Shown piece by piece: positions 1-7,202 of a DNA stretch of 8,412 nucleotides; positions within the stretch are counted from its first letter, which is position 1; each line of letters starts with the position of its first letter. Under the pieces are notes generated by a model. The model worked only from the letters and a program-made list of their open reading frames with translations, did no database searches and was not told the DNA's origin. Made by a program: the position numbers and the translations under genes. Source of the DNA: Prevotellaceae bacterium (GTDB lineage Bacteria > Bacteroidota > Bacteroidia > Bacteroidales > UBA932); assembly GCA_031264645.1 (NCBI GenBank), contig JAISDR010000298.1:1-8412 (forward strand), read 5' to 3'.

Positions 1-7
1 ATTAAAA

Positions 8-37
8 ATTGCTAATGAAGGAATTTTATTACTTTTG
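8..37 (+). promoter_or_regulatory. Bacteroidetes-type promoter upstream of the exporter operon
   Basis: The octamer TACTTTTG at 30-37 fits the Bacteroidetes -7 box TAnnTTTG exactly. An ATTG at 8-11 is a partial match to the -33 TTTG box, with an 18-nt spacer that is slightly short against the usual 19-21. Transcription would start near 43, leaving an untranslated leader of about 88 nt before the exporter ATG at 131. The same octamer occurs before the HU-like gene at 5563-5570. No gene is seen in 1-130, so the operon seems to start here, although genes of the same pathway may lie further left outside the window. Confidence 0.5.
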
Positions 38-130
38 CAAATTATTATTAAACGCAGATATTAAATATACAGTTGATTATAAACAGAATAAGAATAAAAA
101 ATACTTGGAATTCCTAAACGGATACACATT

Positions 131-2644
131 ATGGCAAAATTTACTATTTTCGTATATCGATTTTTCAACACACACAAAGCAGTGTTTTACACTATTTTAA
201 TTACATCTACCGTATTTTTTGCCTGGTCGGGTTTAAAAATCAATTTTGCAGAAGACATAACGCAGCTTTTTCCTTCGATAGGGGACAGGGGCGTCGAGAA
301 GTTTGTTTTTGCCAATCTGAAGGTGAAGGACAAAGTATTTATCCTGTTCAATTCACATTCCGAAGAAGTTGGTCCTGACGAACTGGCGCAAGCCTGCGAC
401 GATTTTGCGGAACTGCTGATGGAAAAGGATTCCGCATACAATCTGATAAATACCATCTTCTATCAGGTGGAGGAAGAAGTGATTCAGGACGGAATCACAT
501 TCCTGTACGACAATACGCCCGTGTTTCTTGAAGAATCCCAGTATCCGCAGCTGGATTCGCTGCTCGGCAGGGAACAGCTTGAGCGCCAGATGTCCGACAA
601 CTACGATCTCGTAACCTCGACAGCAGGAATGGCATACAGGGAAATCATCACCCGCGACCCGATCGGCTTGCGGAATCTTTTCCTGTCGCAGATTGGCAAT
701 TTCGGGCTTGGCGGGAGCTACGTGCTGTACGACGGTCATGTATTTTCATCGGATACCACTGTGGCAGTAGCGTTTCTGTCGCCCAACTTCAGAACTCTGG
801 ATTCGAAACTTTCGACGCAGTTCGTGAAAATACTGCAACAGTCGGTAGCGGAATATACGGCGCAGAATCCCGATATCGAAATACTTTATCACGGGCAGCC
901 GGTGCTGAGCGTCAGCAATGCCGACCGGATAAAGAAAGACCTGCTGCTTACGGTTTCCGTTTCCTTAATCCTGATACTGATACTCCTGATTGGGTGTCTC
1001 AAGAAAAGTTCCACCCTGTTTTACCTGCTTGCTCCGGTCGTTTACGGCGTACTGTTTGCCATGTCGGTGATGTATTTTATCAAAGGCAGCATGTCGATCA
1101 TGGCTTTGGGCATCGGGGCGATAGTGATGGGCGTCGCGTTCAGCTACTGTCTGCATGTTATCGCTCATTACAAATACGTTGGCGATCCCGAAAGGGTATT
1201 GAAAGACCAGACCGTCCCCGTCATTTTAGGCGTACTGACCACTATCGGCGCGTTCATGGGCTTGCTGCTCACCAAATCGGAACTGCTGCACGATTTCGGA
1301 CTGTTCGCATCGCTTGGATTAACGGGAACGACAATATTCGCACTGCTGTATATGCCTCAATTCTTCAGGGAGGATAAAAACAGGAAATCGGAAAAGGCGT
1401 TTGCCATTCTGGAAAAGATTAATTCCTTCCCGATAGAACGGCAGATATGGCTGATTGTTACAATTGCAGTTGTCAGCATAGTTTGCTATACGTTTTCGGG
1501 AAGAGTAGAGTTCGATTCCAATTTGCGGCATATCGGATACAATAACGAACAGCTTGTCCGTTCGCAGAATTTGCTTGCTTCGAAGACCGCCGGCAGTCAG
1601 TCGACCTTTTATTTTGCCACAATCTCGGAAAATCAGGATTCAGCATTGATTTTCAGCAGGGAAATGTACAAAAAGCTGGAGGCTTTAAAGAACCGTGGCG
1701 AGATTGCCGGATATTCCGCATCGCCAAACATATTTATCCCGGAAGGAGAACAGAAATCGCGTATAAATCGCTGGAATACATACTGGACGGAGGAAAGAAA
1801 GGAGGAAGTCAGGAAAGACATAAGCCTCGCCGGAGCCAGACACAAGTTTTCGCCGGAAACATTCGTTCCGTTTTTCGATTTGCTTGACGCCGAATACGAA
1901 CCGGTATCGCTGTACGAAGCCGGAATCATTCCCGACGCCATCATGAGCAACCTGATTGAGTTTACCGACAACAACTACCTGGTATTTACCCCCGTACTGA
2001 TGGACAAGGAAAAGCTGTTCAAGGTGGGCGAGGAGGTAAGCAGGGACAGCAAAAACCTGGCTGTCATCGACCCGATGTACTACGCAAACAGCATGGTTGC
2101 ATCAATTCACAAGGACTTCAATACCACGCTGATGGTTTCATCGCTCTTTGTTTTGCTGGTGCTGCTGATTTCGTTCCGTAGCTTTGTCCTTGCCATACTC
2201 GCCTTTCTGCCGATGGGACTCAGCTGGTACATCGTTTTGGGAGTTATGGCTATTTTCGGACTGAAATTCAATCTCATAAACATCATCATTTCGAGCTTTA
2301 TATTCGGTATAGGAGTTGATTACAGCATCTTCATAATGGACGGACTCTTAGCCAGATATCGCAAAGTGAAGGAGCCTTTGCTGATATATCACAAGACGGC
2401 AATATTTTTCTCAGCTATTATATTGATAATTGTTATTGTATCCCTGTTTTTTGCGGTTCATCCCGCGATTCGTTCAATCGGCACAGCCACTCTCATCGGC
2501 ATGGTTTCGACGATACTGATAGCCTATTCCCTGCAGCCCTTTCTGTTCTGGCTGCTGATCACCAGGCGGGTAGAACAGGGGAAAACGCCTGTTCTCGAGA
2601 AATGGGTACGAAACAGGCAGGAAGAAGTTGAGCTAAAGAAATGA
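131..2644 (+). CDS. MMPL/RND-superfamily exporter of the aryl-polyene/flexirubin cluster type
   Basis: This 837-residue inner-membrane protein has the two-fold layout of RND/MMPL transporters. TM1 lies at about 17-34, a large periplasmic loop at about 35-268, and TM2-6 at about 271-408. TM7 lies at about 438-455, a second loop at about 456-665, and TM8-12 at about 668-812, followed by a short basic tail. The segment FGIGVDYSIF (about 725-734) carries the Asp-Tyr pair that MMPL proteins use for proton coupling. The equivalent place in the first half reads GVAFSY (about 333-338), so only the second half has the pair. The start at 131 places a short cytoplasmic segment before TM1. No Shine-Dalgarno sequence is seen, as usual in this phylum. 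The stop overlaps the next start by ATGA. Family knowledge and the adjacent LolA-like and hotdog genes suggest that it moves a polyene-lipid or similar acyl product out of the inner membrane. The substrate is inferred. Confidence 0.88.
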   Translation: MAKFTIFVYRFFNTHKAVFYTILITSTVFFAWSGLKINFAEDITQLFPSIGDRGVEKFVFANLKVKDKVFILFNSHSEEVGPDELAQACDDFAELLMEKDSAYNLINTIFYQVEEEVIQDGITFLYDNTPVFLEESQYPQLDSLLGREQLERQMSDNYDLVTSTAGMAYREIITRDPIGLRNLFLSQIGNFGLGGSYVLYDGHVFSSDTTVAVAFLSPNFRTLDSKLSTQFVKILQQSVAEYTAQNPDIEILYHGQPVLSVSNADRIKKDLLLTVSVSLILILILLIGCLKKSSTLFYLLAPVVYGVLFAMSVMYFIKGSMSIMALGIGAIVMGVAFSYCLHVIAHYKYVGDPERVLKDQTVPVILGVLTTIGAFMGLLLTKSELLHDFGLFASLGLTGTTIFALLYMPQFFREDKNRKSEKAFAILEKINSFPIERQIWLIVTIAVVSIVCYTFSGRVEFDSNLRHIGYNNEQLVRSQNLLASKTAGSQSTFYFATISENQDSALIFSREMYKKLEALKNRGEIAGYSASPNIFIPEGEQKSRINRWNTYWTEERKEEVRKDISLAGARHKFSPETFVPFFDLLDAEYEPVSLYEAGIIPDAIMSNLIEFTDNNYLVFTPVLMDKEKLFKVGEEVSRDSKNLAVIDPMYYANSMVASIHKDFNTTLMVSSLFVLLVLLISFRSFVLAILAFLPMGLSWYIVLGVMAIFGLKFNLINIIISSFIFGIGVDYSIFIMDGLLARYRKVKEPLLIYHKTAIFFSAIILIIVIVSLFFAVHPAIRSIGTATLIGMVSTILIAYSLQPFLFWLLITRRVEQGKTPVLEKWVRNRQEEVELKK

Positions 2645-4113
2645 AATATGACGTAATTATAATCGGAAGCGGTATCGGCGGACTGGAATGCGGATATATC
2701 CTGTCGAAAAAGGGGTATAAGGTCTGTATTCTGGAACAGCATGCGCAAATCGGCGGCTGCCTGCAGGCGTTCAGGCGCGGCAAGTCGGTGTTTGATACCG
2801 GATTTCACTACGTCGGAGGACTTGACGAAGGACAGTCGCTCTACAGGCTTTTCAAGTATTTCGATTTGCTCGATTTACCCTGGAAGAAACTTGACGAAGA
2901 CGCTTTCGCGGAGGTAATTATGGACGACCGTCCGTTTTTTCTTGCATCGGGACACGAACGCTTCATCAATACCCTGGCAAAGGATTTTCCCCGTCAGCGC
3001 AGGCAGCTTGAGACATATACGGGCTTTTTGAAACAGATTGGAGACAATATTTTCAAAAGCTTTATTGCCGATTTTGCCAATTCCGCCCTGTTCGAGAGTT
3101 CGGCATATTCGTTCCTGCAGGAAACAATAGACGATCCCCTCCTGCGCAATATACTGTCGGGCGGCTCGCTGACAATGGAATTAAACTCGCGGAAACTGCC
3201 TCTTTACGTTTTTGCGCAAATCAACGATTCATTCATCCGAAGCACATGGCGACTGAAAGGCAGCGGCTCGATGATTGCCGACAGGCTTGCCGGACATATA
3301 CGTGCAGCGGGCGGCGAAATCATTACAAACGCGAAAGTTACGCGCCTGATAGAGACGGACAGCAGAATCAGCGCCGTTGAATATAACGGTGAGGAACAGC
3401 TCGCCGGAACGTACGTTATTTCGAATATCCACCCCGCGCAGACTCTGGCGCTGATTCCCGAAAGCCGCCATATCAGGAAATCGTACCGCAGGCGCATCTC
3501 TGCCATATCCAATACTTTCGGCATATTTACCGCGCATTTGCAGCTTAAGGAATCGGCTTTGCCGTATCTGAACAGAAACGTCTTCATTTATAAGGACAAT
3601 AACATCTGGGATCACAAATGCAGTAAGGAGATATCTTCTGTTTTAATCAGTTATAAAGCGCCTCCCGATGGAATTTATACAAACAGCATCGACCTCCTCG
3701 CCCCGATGCACTGGGAAGAAGTCGCTCAATGGGAAAATACCGCTGTCGGCAAAAGAGGAGCTGATTACGAAACGTTTAAACGGCAGAAAGCCGAATCGTG
3801 CATCAGGCTTGCTTCGGAAAAGATTCCCGGTCTGAAAAACTGTATCGAAAAGATTTATACAAGCACGCCGCTCACGTACAGGGACTATACGGGGGCGCAA
3901 AACGGCTCGGCTTACGGTATTCAGAAAGACTGTAACGATACGCTTGGCACGATAATTGTGCCGCAAACGCAGATTCGGAACCTGTTTCTGTCGGGTCAAA
4001 ACCTTAACCTGCACGGTATTTTGGGAGTGTCGATGACTTCGTTTTTTACCTGTGCAAAAATTGTGGGAATGAATAATTTGTTGAAAGATTTTAATGACAA
4101 TATAATAAGATGA
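2641..4113 (+). CDS. FAD-dependent oxidoreductase, phytoene desaturase/retinol saturase-like
   Basis: The protein has 490 residues, the normal length for the CrtI/retinol 13,14-saturase group of flavin amine-oxidase-like proteins. The N-terminus DVIIIGSGIGG (4-14) is a Rossmann dinucleotide-binding loop, and Glu32 in LEQHAQIGG is the usual ribose-binding acid. The segment FDTGFHYVGG (51-60) follows, as is typical of the family. Near the C-terminus LFLSGQNLNLHGILGVSMTS (448-467) is the conserved FAD-contact region that closes the fold. No signal peptide is present, so it is probably cytoplasmic or membrane-associated. Its start overlaps the exporter stop, and its own stop overlaps the LolA-like start, which points to translational coupling. 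Such oxidoreductases act on polyene chains (desaturation, saturation or isomerisation), and similar genes are known in Bacteroidetes pigment clusters. The exact reaction and substrate cannot be read from the sequence. Confidence 0.87.
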   Translation: MKYDVIIIGSGIGGLECGYILSKKGYKVCILEQHAQIGGCLQAFRRGKSVFDTGFHYVGGLDEGQSLYRLFKYFDLLDLPWKKLDEDAFAEVIMDDRPFFLASGHERFINTLAKDFPRQRRQLETYTGFLKQIGDNIFKSFIADFANSALFESSAYSFLQETIDDPLLRNILSGGSLTMELNSRKLPLYVFAQINDSFIRSTWRLKGSGSMIADRLAGHIRAAGGEIITNAKVTRLIETDSRISAVEYNGEEQLAGTYVISNIHPAQTLALIPESRHIRKSYRRRISAISNTFGIFTAHLQLKESALPYLNRNVFIYKDNNIWDHKCSKEISSVLISYKAPPDGIYTNSIDLLAPMHWEEVAQWENTAVGKRGADYETFKRQKAESCIRLASEKIPGLKNCIEKIYTSTPLTYRDYTGAQNGSAYGIQKDCNDTLGTIIVPQTQIRNLFLSGQNLNLHGILGVSMTSFFTCAKIVGMNNLLKDFNDNIIR

Positions 4114-4730
4114 AAAAGATTTTAATTTGCATACTTTTATGTACCTGCATTGCGGTAAACGCACAGGATGAGCCTGCCGTTTCGATTATCGAAAAAATAA
4201 AACAGGCAAACGCGGAATACACTTCCATTACAAGCGATTTCACTCAAACCAAACACCTGTCTTTCATGAACGAAGACGTCGTTTCGAACGGCAAGTTCTT
4301 CTACAGCAAGCCCAACCGCCTCCTGATGAAATACGAGCAGCCCGCCGGAGACCTGATGCTGATAAACAACGATCAGCTCGTGATGATTGCGGCAGGCAAA
4401 TACACCAAAGCGTCTACAAGAACCAGCGCCAAGGCGCGGACAATGAGGAATATCCTCTCGTCGTGCCTGCAGGGCGATGCGTCCATGATAGACGACGTCA
4501 AAATATCAGGCGAGGAAACTGCCGACAGCTATGTCATTACGGCGGAGCTGACCAAAAAGGGCAGGAATAAGAATATCAGCAAAGTCGTTCTGCATTACGA
4601 TAAGTCCGATTTGACGCTCTCCGTCATGCGCATGGAAGAACGCGACGGAAGCTATACCGTATATAAACTGATGAACAAGGCGCTGAATCAGCCTGTCGAC
4701 GCCGGGGTCTTCAAAGCTCCGAAGAAATAG
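4110..4730 (+). CDS. LolA-like outer-membrane lipoprotein carrier family protein, periplasmic
   Basis: The protein has 206 residues and begins with a clear Sec signal peptide: MKK, a hydrophobic stretch at 4-15, then AVNAQ, with cleavage probably after Ala18. The mature part has the LolA/LolB-like pattern: SDFTQTKHLSF (42-52) followed by GKFFYSKPNRLLMKYEQPAG (61-80), which corresponds to the family's G-F-Y-x-P-x-R-x-x-Y-x-x-P strand pair. LolA proteins are half-barrels that carry acylated cargo across the periplasm. Because the gene sits between an exporter-oxidoreductase pair and two acyl-dehydratase-like genes, it is more likely a pathway-specific carrier for the exporter's product than the housekeeping lipoprotein carrier. 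That role is inference. The ATG overlaps the preceding stop. Confidence 0.85.
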   Translation: MKKILICILLCTCIAVNAQDEPAVSIIEKIKQANAEYTSITSDFTQTKHLSFMNEDVVSNGKFFYSKPNRLLMKYEQPAGDLMLINNDQLVMIAAGKYTKASTRTSAKARTMRNILSSCLQGDASMIDDVKISGEETADSYVITAELTKKGRNKNISKVVLHYDKSDLTLSVMRMEERDGSYTVYKLMNKALNQPVDAGVFKAPKK

Positions 4731-4739
4731 TTTCCAGCG

Positions 4740-5171
4740 ATGGATTTGAATCCGGATATAAATGTCAGGGAACTCCTGCCGCAGCAGGGCAGGTTTGTGA
4801 TGATCGAGCGTTTGCGGCGTCTCGACGATACTCTTGTCATTTCGTCCATGACTGTCGACAGTGACAATATTTTTGTCGACGGCGAGGTCTTCAGCGAATC
4901 GGGAATCATCGAAAATATCGCGCAGACAGCCGCCGCAAGAATGGGCTACATCGGTAAGTATATCAACAAAGGCGATGTGAAAATCGGATATATCGGTGAA
5001 ATTAAAAACCTTGTCATAGAACGCTGTCCGCGCACGGGAGAAGAATTGACAACAAGCGTAGAGACTGTTACCGAAATATTTTCGACTCTCATGGCGCTGG
5101 CTAAGGTAAGTGTAAACGGCGAACTTATAGCTCACGGAAGTATGAAAATCGCAATAATCGATACTCCATAA
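4740..5171 (+). CDS. Hotdog-fold FabZ-like protein, ApeP-type, Glu retained and His motif absent
   Basis: This 143-residue soluble protein belongs to the FabZ-like hotdog superfamily. RELLPQQGRFVMIERL (10-25) corresponds to the LPHRxPFLLVDRV opening of FabZ, and FSESGIIENIAQTAAARMGY (51-70) corresponds to the central helix that carries the catalytic acid, here Glu58 with Gln62 four residues on. The HFPGxP loop that supplies the catalytic His in FabZ is missing; the matching place reads NIFVDGEVF (43-51). This resembles the ApeP-type dehydratases of aryl-polyene clusters. The gene starts 9 nt after the LolA-like stop and is followed after 9 nt by a second hotdog gene that has the His. Family knowledge says hotdog dehydratases pair as dimers with residues contributed from both subunits, so this protein may work only together with its neighbour. 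Confidence 0.8.
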   Translation: MDLNPDINVRELLPQQGRFVMIERLRRLDDTLVISSMTVDSDNIFVDGEVFSESGIIENIAQTAAARMGYIGKYINKGDVKIGYIGEIKNLVIERCPRTGEELTTSVETVTEIFSTLMALAKVSVNGELIAHGSMKIAIIDTP

Positions 5172-5180
5172 TTTAAGACC

Positions 5181-5552
5181 ATGAAACTCAAGGACGATTT
5201 TTTTAAGGTGCTCGCTTCCAGAACATCTCAGGATAAAACCGAATATTCTATCCGCTTCAATTCCGGACATTTTATTTATCAGGAGCATTTTCCCGGAAAT
5301 CCCGTTACTCCGGGGGTATGCCTTATCCAGACGGTGAAGGAATTGTGCGAGGAGAATCTCAAGTGCGCGCTTTTCCTGCACAAAATTGCCAGAGTTCGAT
5401 ATTTCAAGGCTGTAAACCCTGTCGAAAACGAAACAGTAGACGTCTCTCTGAATATCTCTGAAAAAGACGGGCTGCATAATGTCCAGGCAGTGATTTCTTC
5501 GGACGAAACGGTTTTTTCACAATTGTCGCTGCTGTTTGCAAGGACAGGATAA
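5181..5552 (+). CDS. Hotdog-fold FabZ-like 3-hydroxyacyl-ACP dehydratase homologue, ApeI-type, His retained and Glu replaced by Gln
   Basis: The protein has 123 residues, slightly shorter than FabZ (about 140-150). HFPGNPVTPGVCLIQ (36-50) is a clear match to the FabZ active-site segment HFPGxPVMPGVLIIE. His36 is present, but the catalytic Glu position, 14 residues on, is Gln50. The rest follows the hotdog pattern, with a strand around RVRYFKAVNPVENETVDVSL and a final strand ending in LSLLFARTG. It is the last gene of the compact operon. ApeI-type proteins in aryl-polyene clusters act in chain dehydration with a partner hotdog protein. A role with the preceding gene is inferred from adjacency and from the complementary residues. 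A non-catalytic, ACP- or thioester-binding role is possible instead. Confidence 0.8.
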   Translation: MKLKDDFFKVLASRTSQDKTEYSIRFNSGHFIYQEHFPGNPVTPGVCLIQTVKELCEENLKCALFLHKIARVRYFKAVNPVENETVDVSLNISEKDGLHNVQAVISSDETVFSQLSLLFARTG

Positions 5553-5562
5553 AGATTTTTTT

Positions 5563-5570
5563 TACTTTTG
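5563..5570 (+). promoter_or_regulatory. -7 promoter box of the HU-like gene
   Basis: TACTTTTG fits TAnnTTTG and is identical to the octamer at 30-37. A TTTG lies at 5535-5538, but the 24-nt spacer is longer than the usual 19-21, so the -33 box is weak. The box follows a T8 run (5556-5563) just after the last operon gene. Transcription would begin near 5576, about 20 nt before the ATG at 5597, which suggests that the HU-like gene is a separate transcription unit. Confidence 0.55.
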
Positions 5571-5596
5571 CACTTTACTTTTAATACTGTAATACA

Positions 5597-6358
5597 ATGA
5601 AAAGATTCTTTTTGACACTAAAAGACAAAACGCACAGGGTAATTGTTAAGTTTACGCGCGCTTACCTGCCCGGGGCAAAAAAGCCTTATAATGCACGTGT
5701 TGTGCACCAGACGGAGCTTAATTTAGAACAGGTTGCAGAAAAGGCGCTGCTCTATGACGTCGGCGTCCTGCCGGCGCGAATTGTGGAAGGCGTTACTGCA
5801 TTTTTCACGCTGTGCTACTATCTGACAGCCGACGGGTACAAGCTGAAAACGCCGCTGTTCAAGAGTTTCCTCCGCATTCCGGGCGAATATGACGGTGACG
5901 AAACGCAGCTTCACGAAAACGTTTTTCCGGAATTGCGCATGAACGCGGCGGCTGATTTCACGAAATATATTCGCGAACGGGTGGAGGTAGTGTTTGACGG
6001 TATTTATGAGGCGAATGGCTTAATCGGCGAAGTTCTCGACGAGCTGACAGGCGTCAGGGATGACATAATGACTGTTGGCAATATTATCGACGTGCGCGGT
6101 TCGGGGCTCAAGATTTTGGCTAACGGCGAGCATGCTTCGGAGGCTGGATTCTTTTTTGCAAGCGAAGCTACAGGCGAGATACGGGCGACCGTTATCCCGG
6201 TCAACGAGCCAAGGCTGCTCAAGGTACTTGTACCGCCGCTTCCGCCGGCAGATTATACGATTATTATACGCACACAGTCTTCGGCGATAAAAGCGAGTAC
6301 GACGCTTTTGAAAAATATACGCGAGATAAAATCGGATTTTACGGTAAAGCCGGCTTGA
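5597..6358 (+). CDS. HU-like DNA-binding domain plus DUF4469 protein
   Basis: The protein has 253 residues and resembles the Bacteroidetes family that combines an N-terminal HU-like DNA-binding domain with a C-terminal Ig-like DUF4469 domain. The N-terminus (1-30) is basic, with many Lys and Arg. Residues about 31-130 form the HU-like part, including NLEQVAEKALLYDVGVLPA (42-60), LKTPLFKSFLRIPGEYDG (83-100) and NAAADFTKYI. Residues about 135-250 match the DUF4469 pattern, with strands in VGNIIDVRGSGLKI, GFFFASEATGEIRATVI, LLKVLVPPLPPADYTIIIRT. No signal peptide or membrane segment is seen, so it should be cytoplasmic and nucleoid-associated. The family has no well-defined function, although DNA binding is predicted. 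It is preceded by its own promoter box and has no obvious link to the pigment-type operon. Confidence 0.8.
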   Translation: MKRFFLTLKDKTHRVIVKFTRAYLPGAKKPYNARVVHQTELNLEQVAEKALLYDVGVLPARIVEGVTAFFTLCYYLTADGYKLKTPLFKSFLRIPGEYDGDETQLHENVFPELRMNAAADFTKYIRERVEVVFDGIYEANGLIGEVLDELTGVRDDIMTVGNIIDVRGSGLKILANGEHASEAGFFFASEATGEIRATVIPVNEPRLLKVLVPPLPPADYTIIIRTQSSAIKASTTLLKNIREIKSDFTVKPA

Positions 6359-6442
6359 TAACTCTCCTTACGGGACGTTAAATCCTGTCTGTAAGTCATA
6401 TATGCAGACTGGACTTTTTAAGCGACGGTATATGCGACGGAA

Positions 6443-6534
6443 GCGTATGCACAGATAATTTGGAAGTGTACGGGCAGATAATTTGGAACTGTATGGGCAG
6501 ATAAGCTGGAAGTGTATGGGCAGATAGATTTCCG
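6443..6534. repeat. 23-bp tandem repeat, about 3.7 copies
   Basis: Four consecutive units lie at 6443-6465, 6466-6488, 6489-6511 and 6512-6534 (the last decayed at its end). The shared core is TATGGGCAGATAATTTGGAA with one to four changes per copy; unit 1 reads TATGCACAG and unit 3 reads AAGCTGGAA. Because 23 is not a multiple of three, the array reads in a different frame in each copy and is not coding. It lies between the HU-like gene and the remains of the minus-strand esterase. No gene is seen in 6359-6601. Confidence 0.75.
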
Positions 6535-6601
6535 ATGCATGAATGGCAATACGCACAGCATAATTCCCTTAGGAGTCATCATAAAGCGAAGCAAACCATC
6601 G

Positions 6602-6992
6602 TCATTCCGGATATGTTTTATCAATAAATTCAACCAGTTCCCTGCTGATGTATGTTTCGTAGCGAAATGCCGAATCGACGGGACTGTTCGAAATACCAGC
6701 TGCCATATCCGCCGTCGGGAAATACAATGATAAACCCGTAAGTATCGGCGAATTTACTCATGTCACAGATTTTAGTCCTGTAAGAACCGCCATACCCGTG
6801 CAGTATGTAAACAACAGGCCAGGTTTTCGATGTGGAAAAATTATCCGGAAGAACTACCACCGCCGGAATCTCCTTCTGCATGGCTGCGCTGAATGTCTTT
6901 ACCGTGTCGATCCGTTCAGCAAAAGCAATGCTCGGAACGGCAAGACAGGAACACAGGAGCGCTAAAAACAAAATATGATTTCTTTTATACAT
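6602..6992 (-). pseudogene. Truncated, frameshifted secreted esterase (alpha/beta-hydrolase, esterase D/PF00756-like)
   Basis: Reading on the minus strand from an ATG at 6992, the product begins with a signal peptide (MYKRN, then a hydrophobic stretch ending SIAFA at about 25). It continues with the esterase-family sequence WPVVYILHGYGGSYRT (58-73) and GFIIVFPDGGYGSWYF (86-101). HGYGGS (65-70) is the oxyanion-hole region. After residue about 101 the reading frame breaks near 6685-6692, where one extra base seems to be present. In the original frame a stop comes at 6630; in the shifted frame the family sequence resumes as SPVDSAFRYETYISRELVEF and ends at a TGA at 6602-6604. The nucleophile motif (GLSMGG type) and the catalytic Asp and His are absent, so about half of a normal protein of roughly 270-300 residues is lost. 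It is almost certainly not functional as an esterase. A single sequencing error could explain the frameshift but not the missing C-terminal half. Confidence 0.8.
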
Positions 6993-7154
6993 AATATATT
7001 TTTTTTTATTTTTCAGATACCGTTTTTCTTTCCAGATTAAATCAATGTTTTTTTCCATATTATTTTTGGTTGAAATATTTTTCAGACTGGTATTATCCGC
7101 ATGAGAAGATGCTGTCGCGGTAAACAGATTTTGAACATGTTTGGGATATGGCAT

Positions 7155-7187
7155 AAAAAAACCGCAACGTACTTTTTGCGTGTTGCG
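7155..7187 (-). terminator. Minus-strand intrinsic terminator
   Basis: Read on the minus strand, CGCAAC (7187-7182) pairs with GTTGCG (7168-7163) around a 13-nt loop. One further base follows, then a run of seven T (7161-7155). This is the layout of a Rho-independent terminator. No minus-strand gene lies immediately before it, but a minus-strand promoter is present at 7450-7482, and the esterase remnant lies 163 nt downstream. It could end a small RNA or act as an attenuator in the esterase leader. The stem is short and the loop rather long. Confidence 0.55.
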
Positions 7188-7202
7188 ATTATATATGATT
7201 TC

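Noticed and set aside
9..200. Short frame running into the exporter start
   Set aside because: It uses a TTG start inside the promoter region and overlaps the exporter in another frame, with no gene-like content.
4506..5477. Long minus-strand ORF of 323 residues
   Set aside because: It overlaps the LolA-like gene and both hotdog genes, which have clear family motifs on the plus strand. Its translation shows no recognisable domain, so it is a shadow of biased codon use.
5553..5563. T8 run after the last hotdog gene as an intrinsic terminator
   Set aside because: No convincing GC-rich hairpin precedes it, and the run is part of the following promoter region.
6367..6395. Possible terminator after the HU-like gene (CTTAC/GTAAG stem)
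   Set aside because: The stem is 5 bp plus wobble pairs with a long loop, and no T-run follows directly; the nearest T5 is about 20 nt away.
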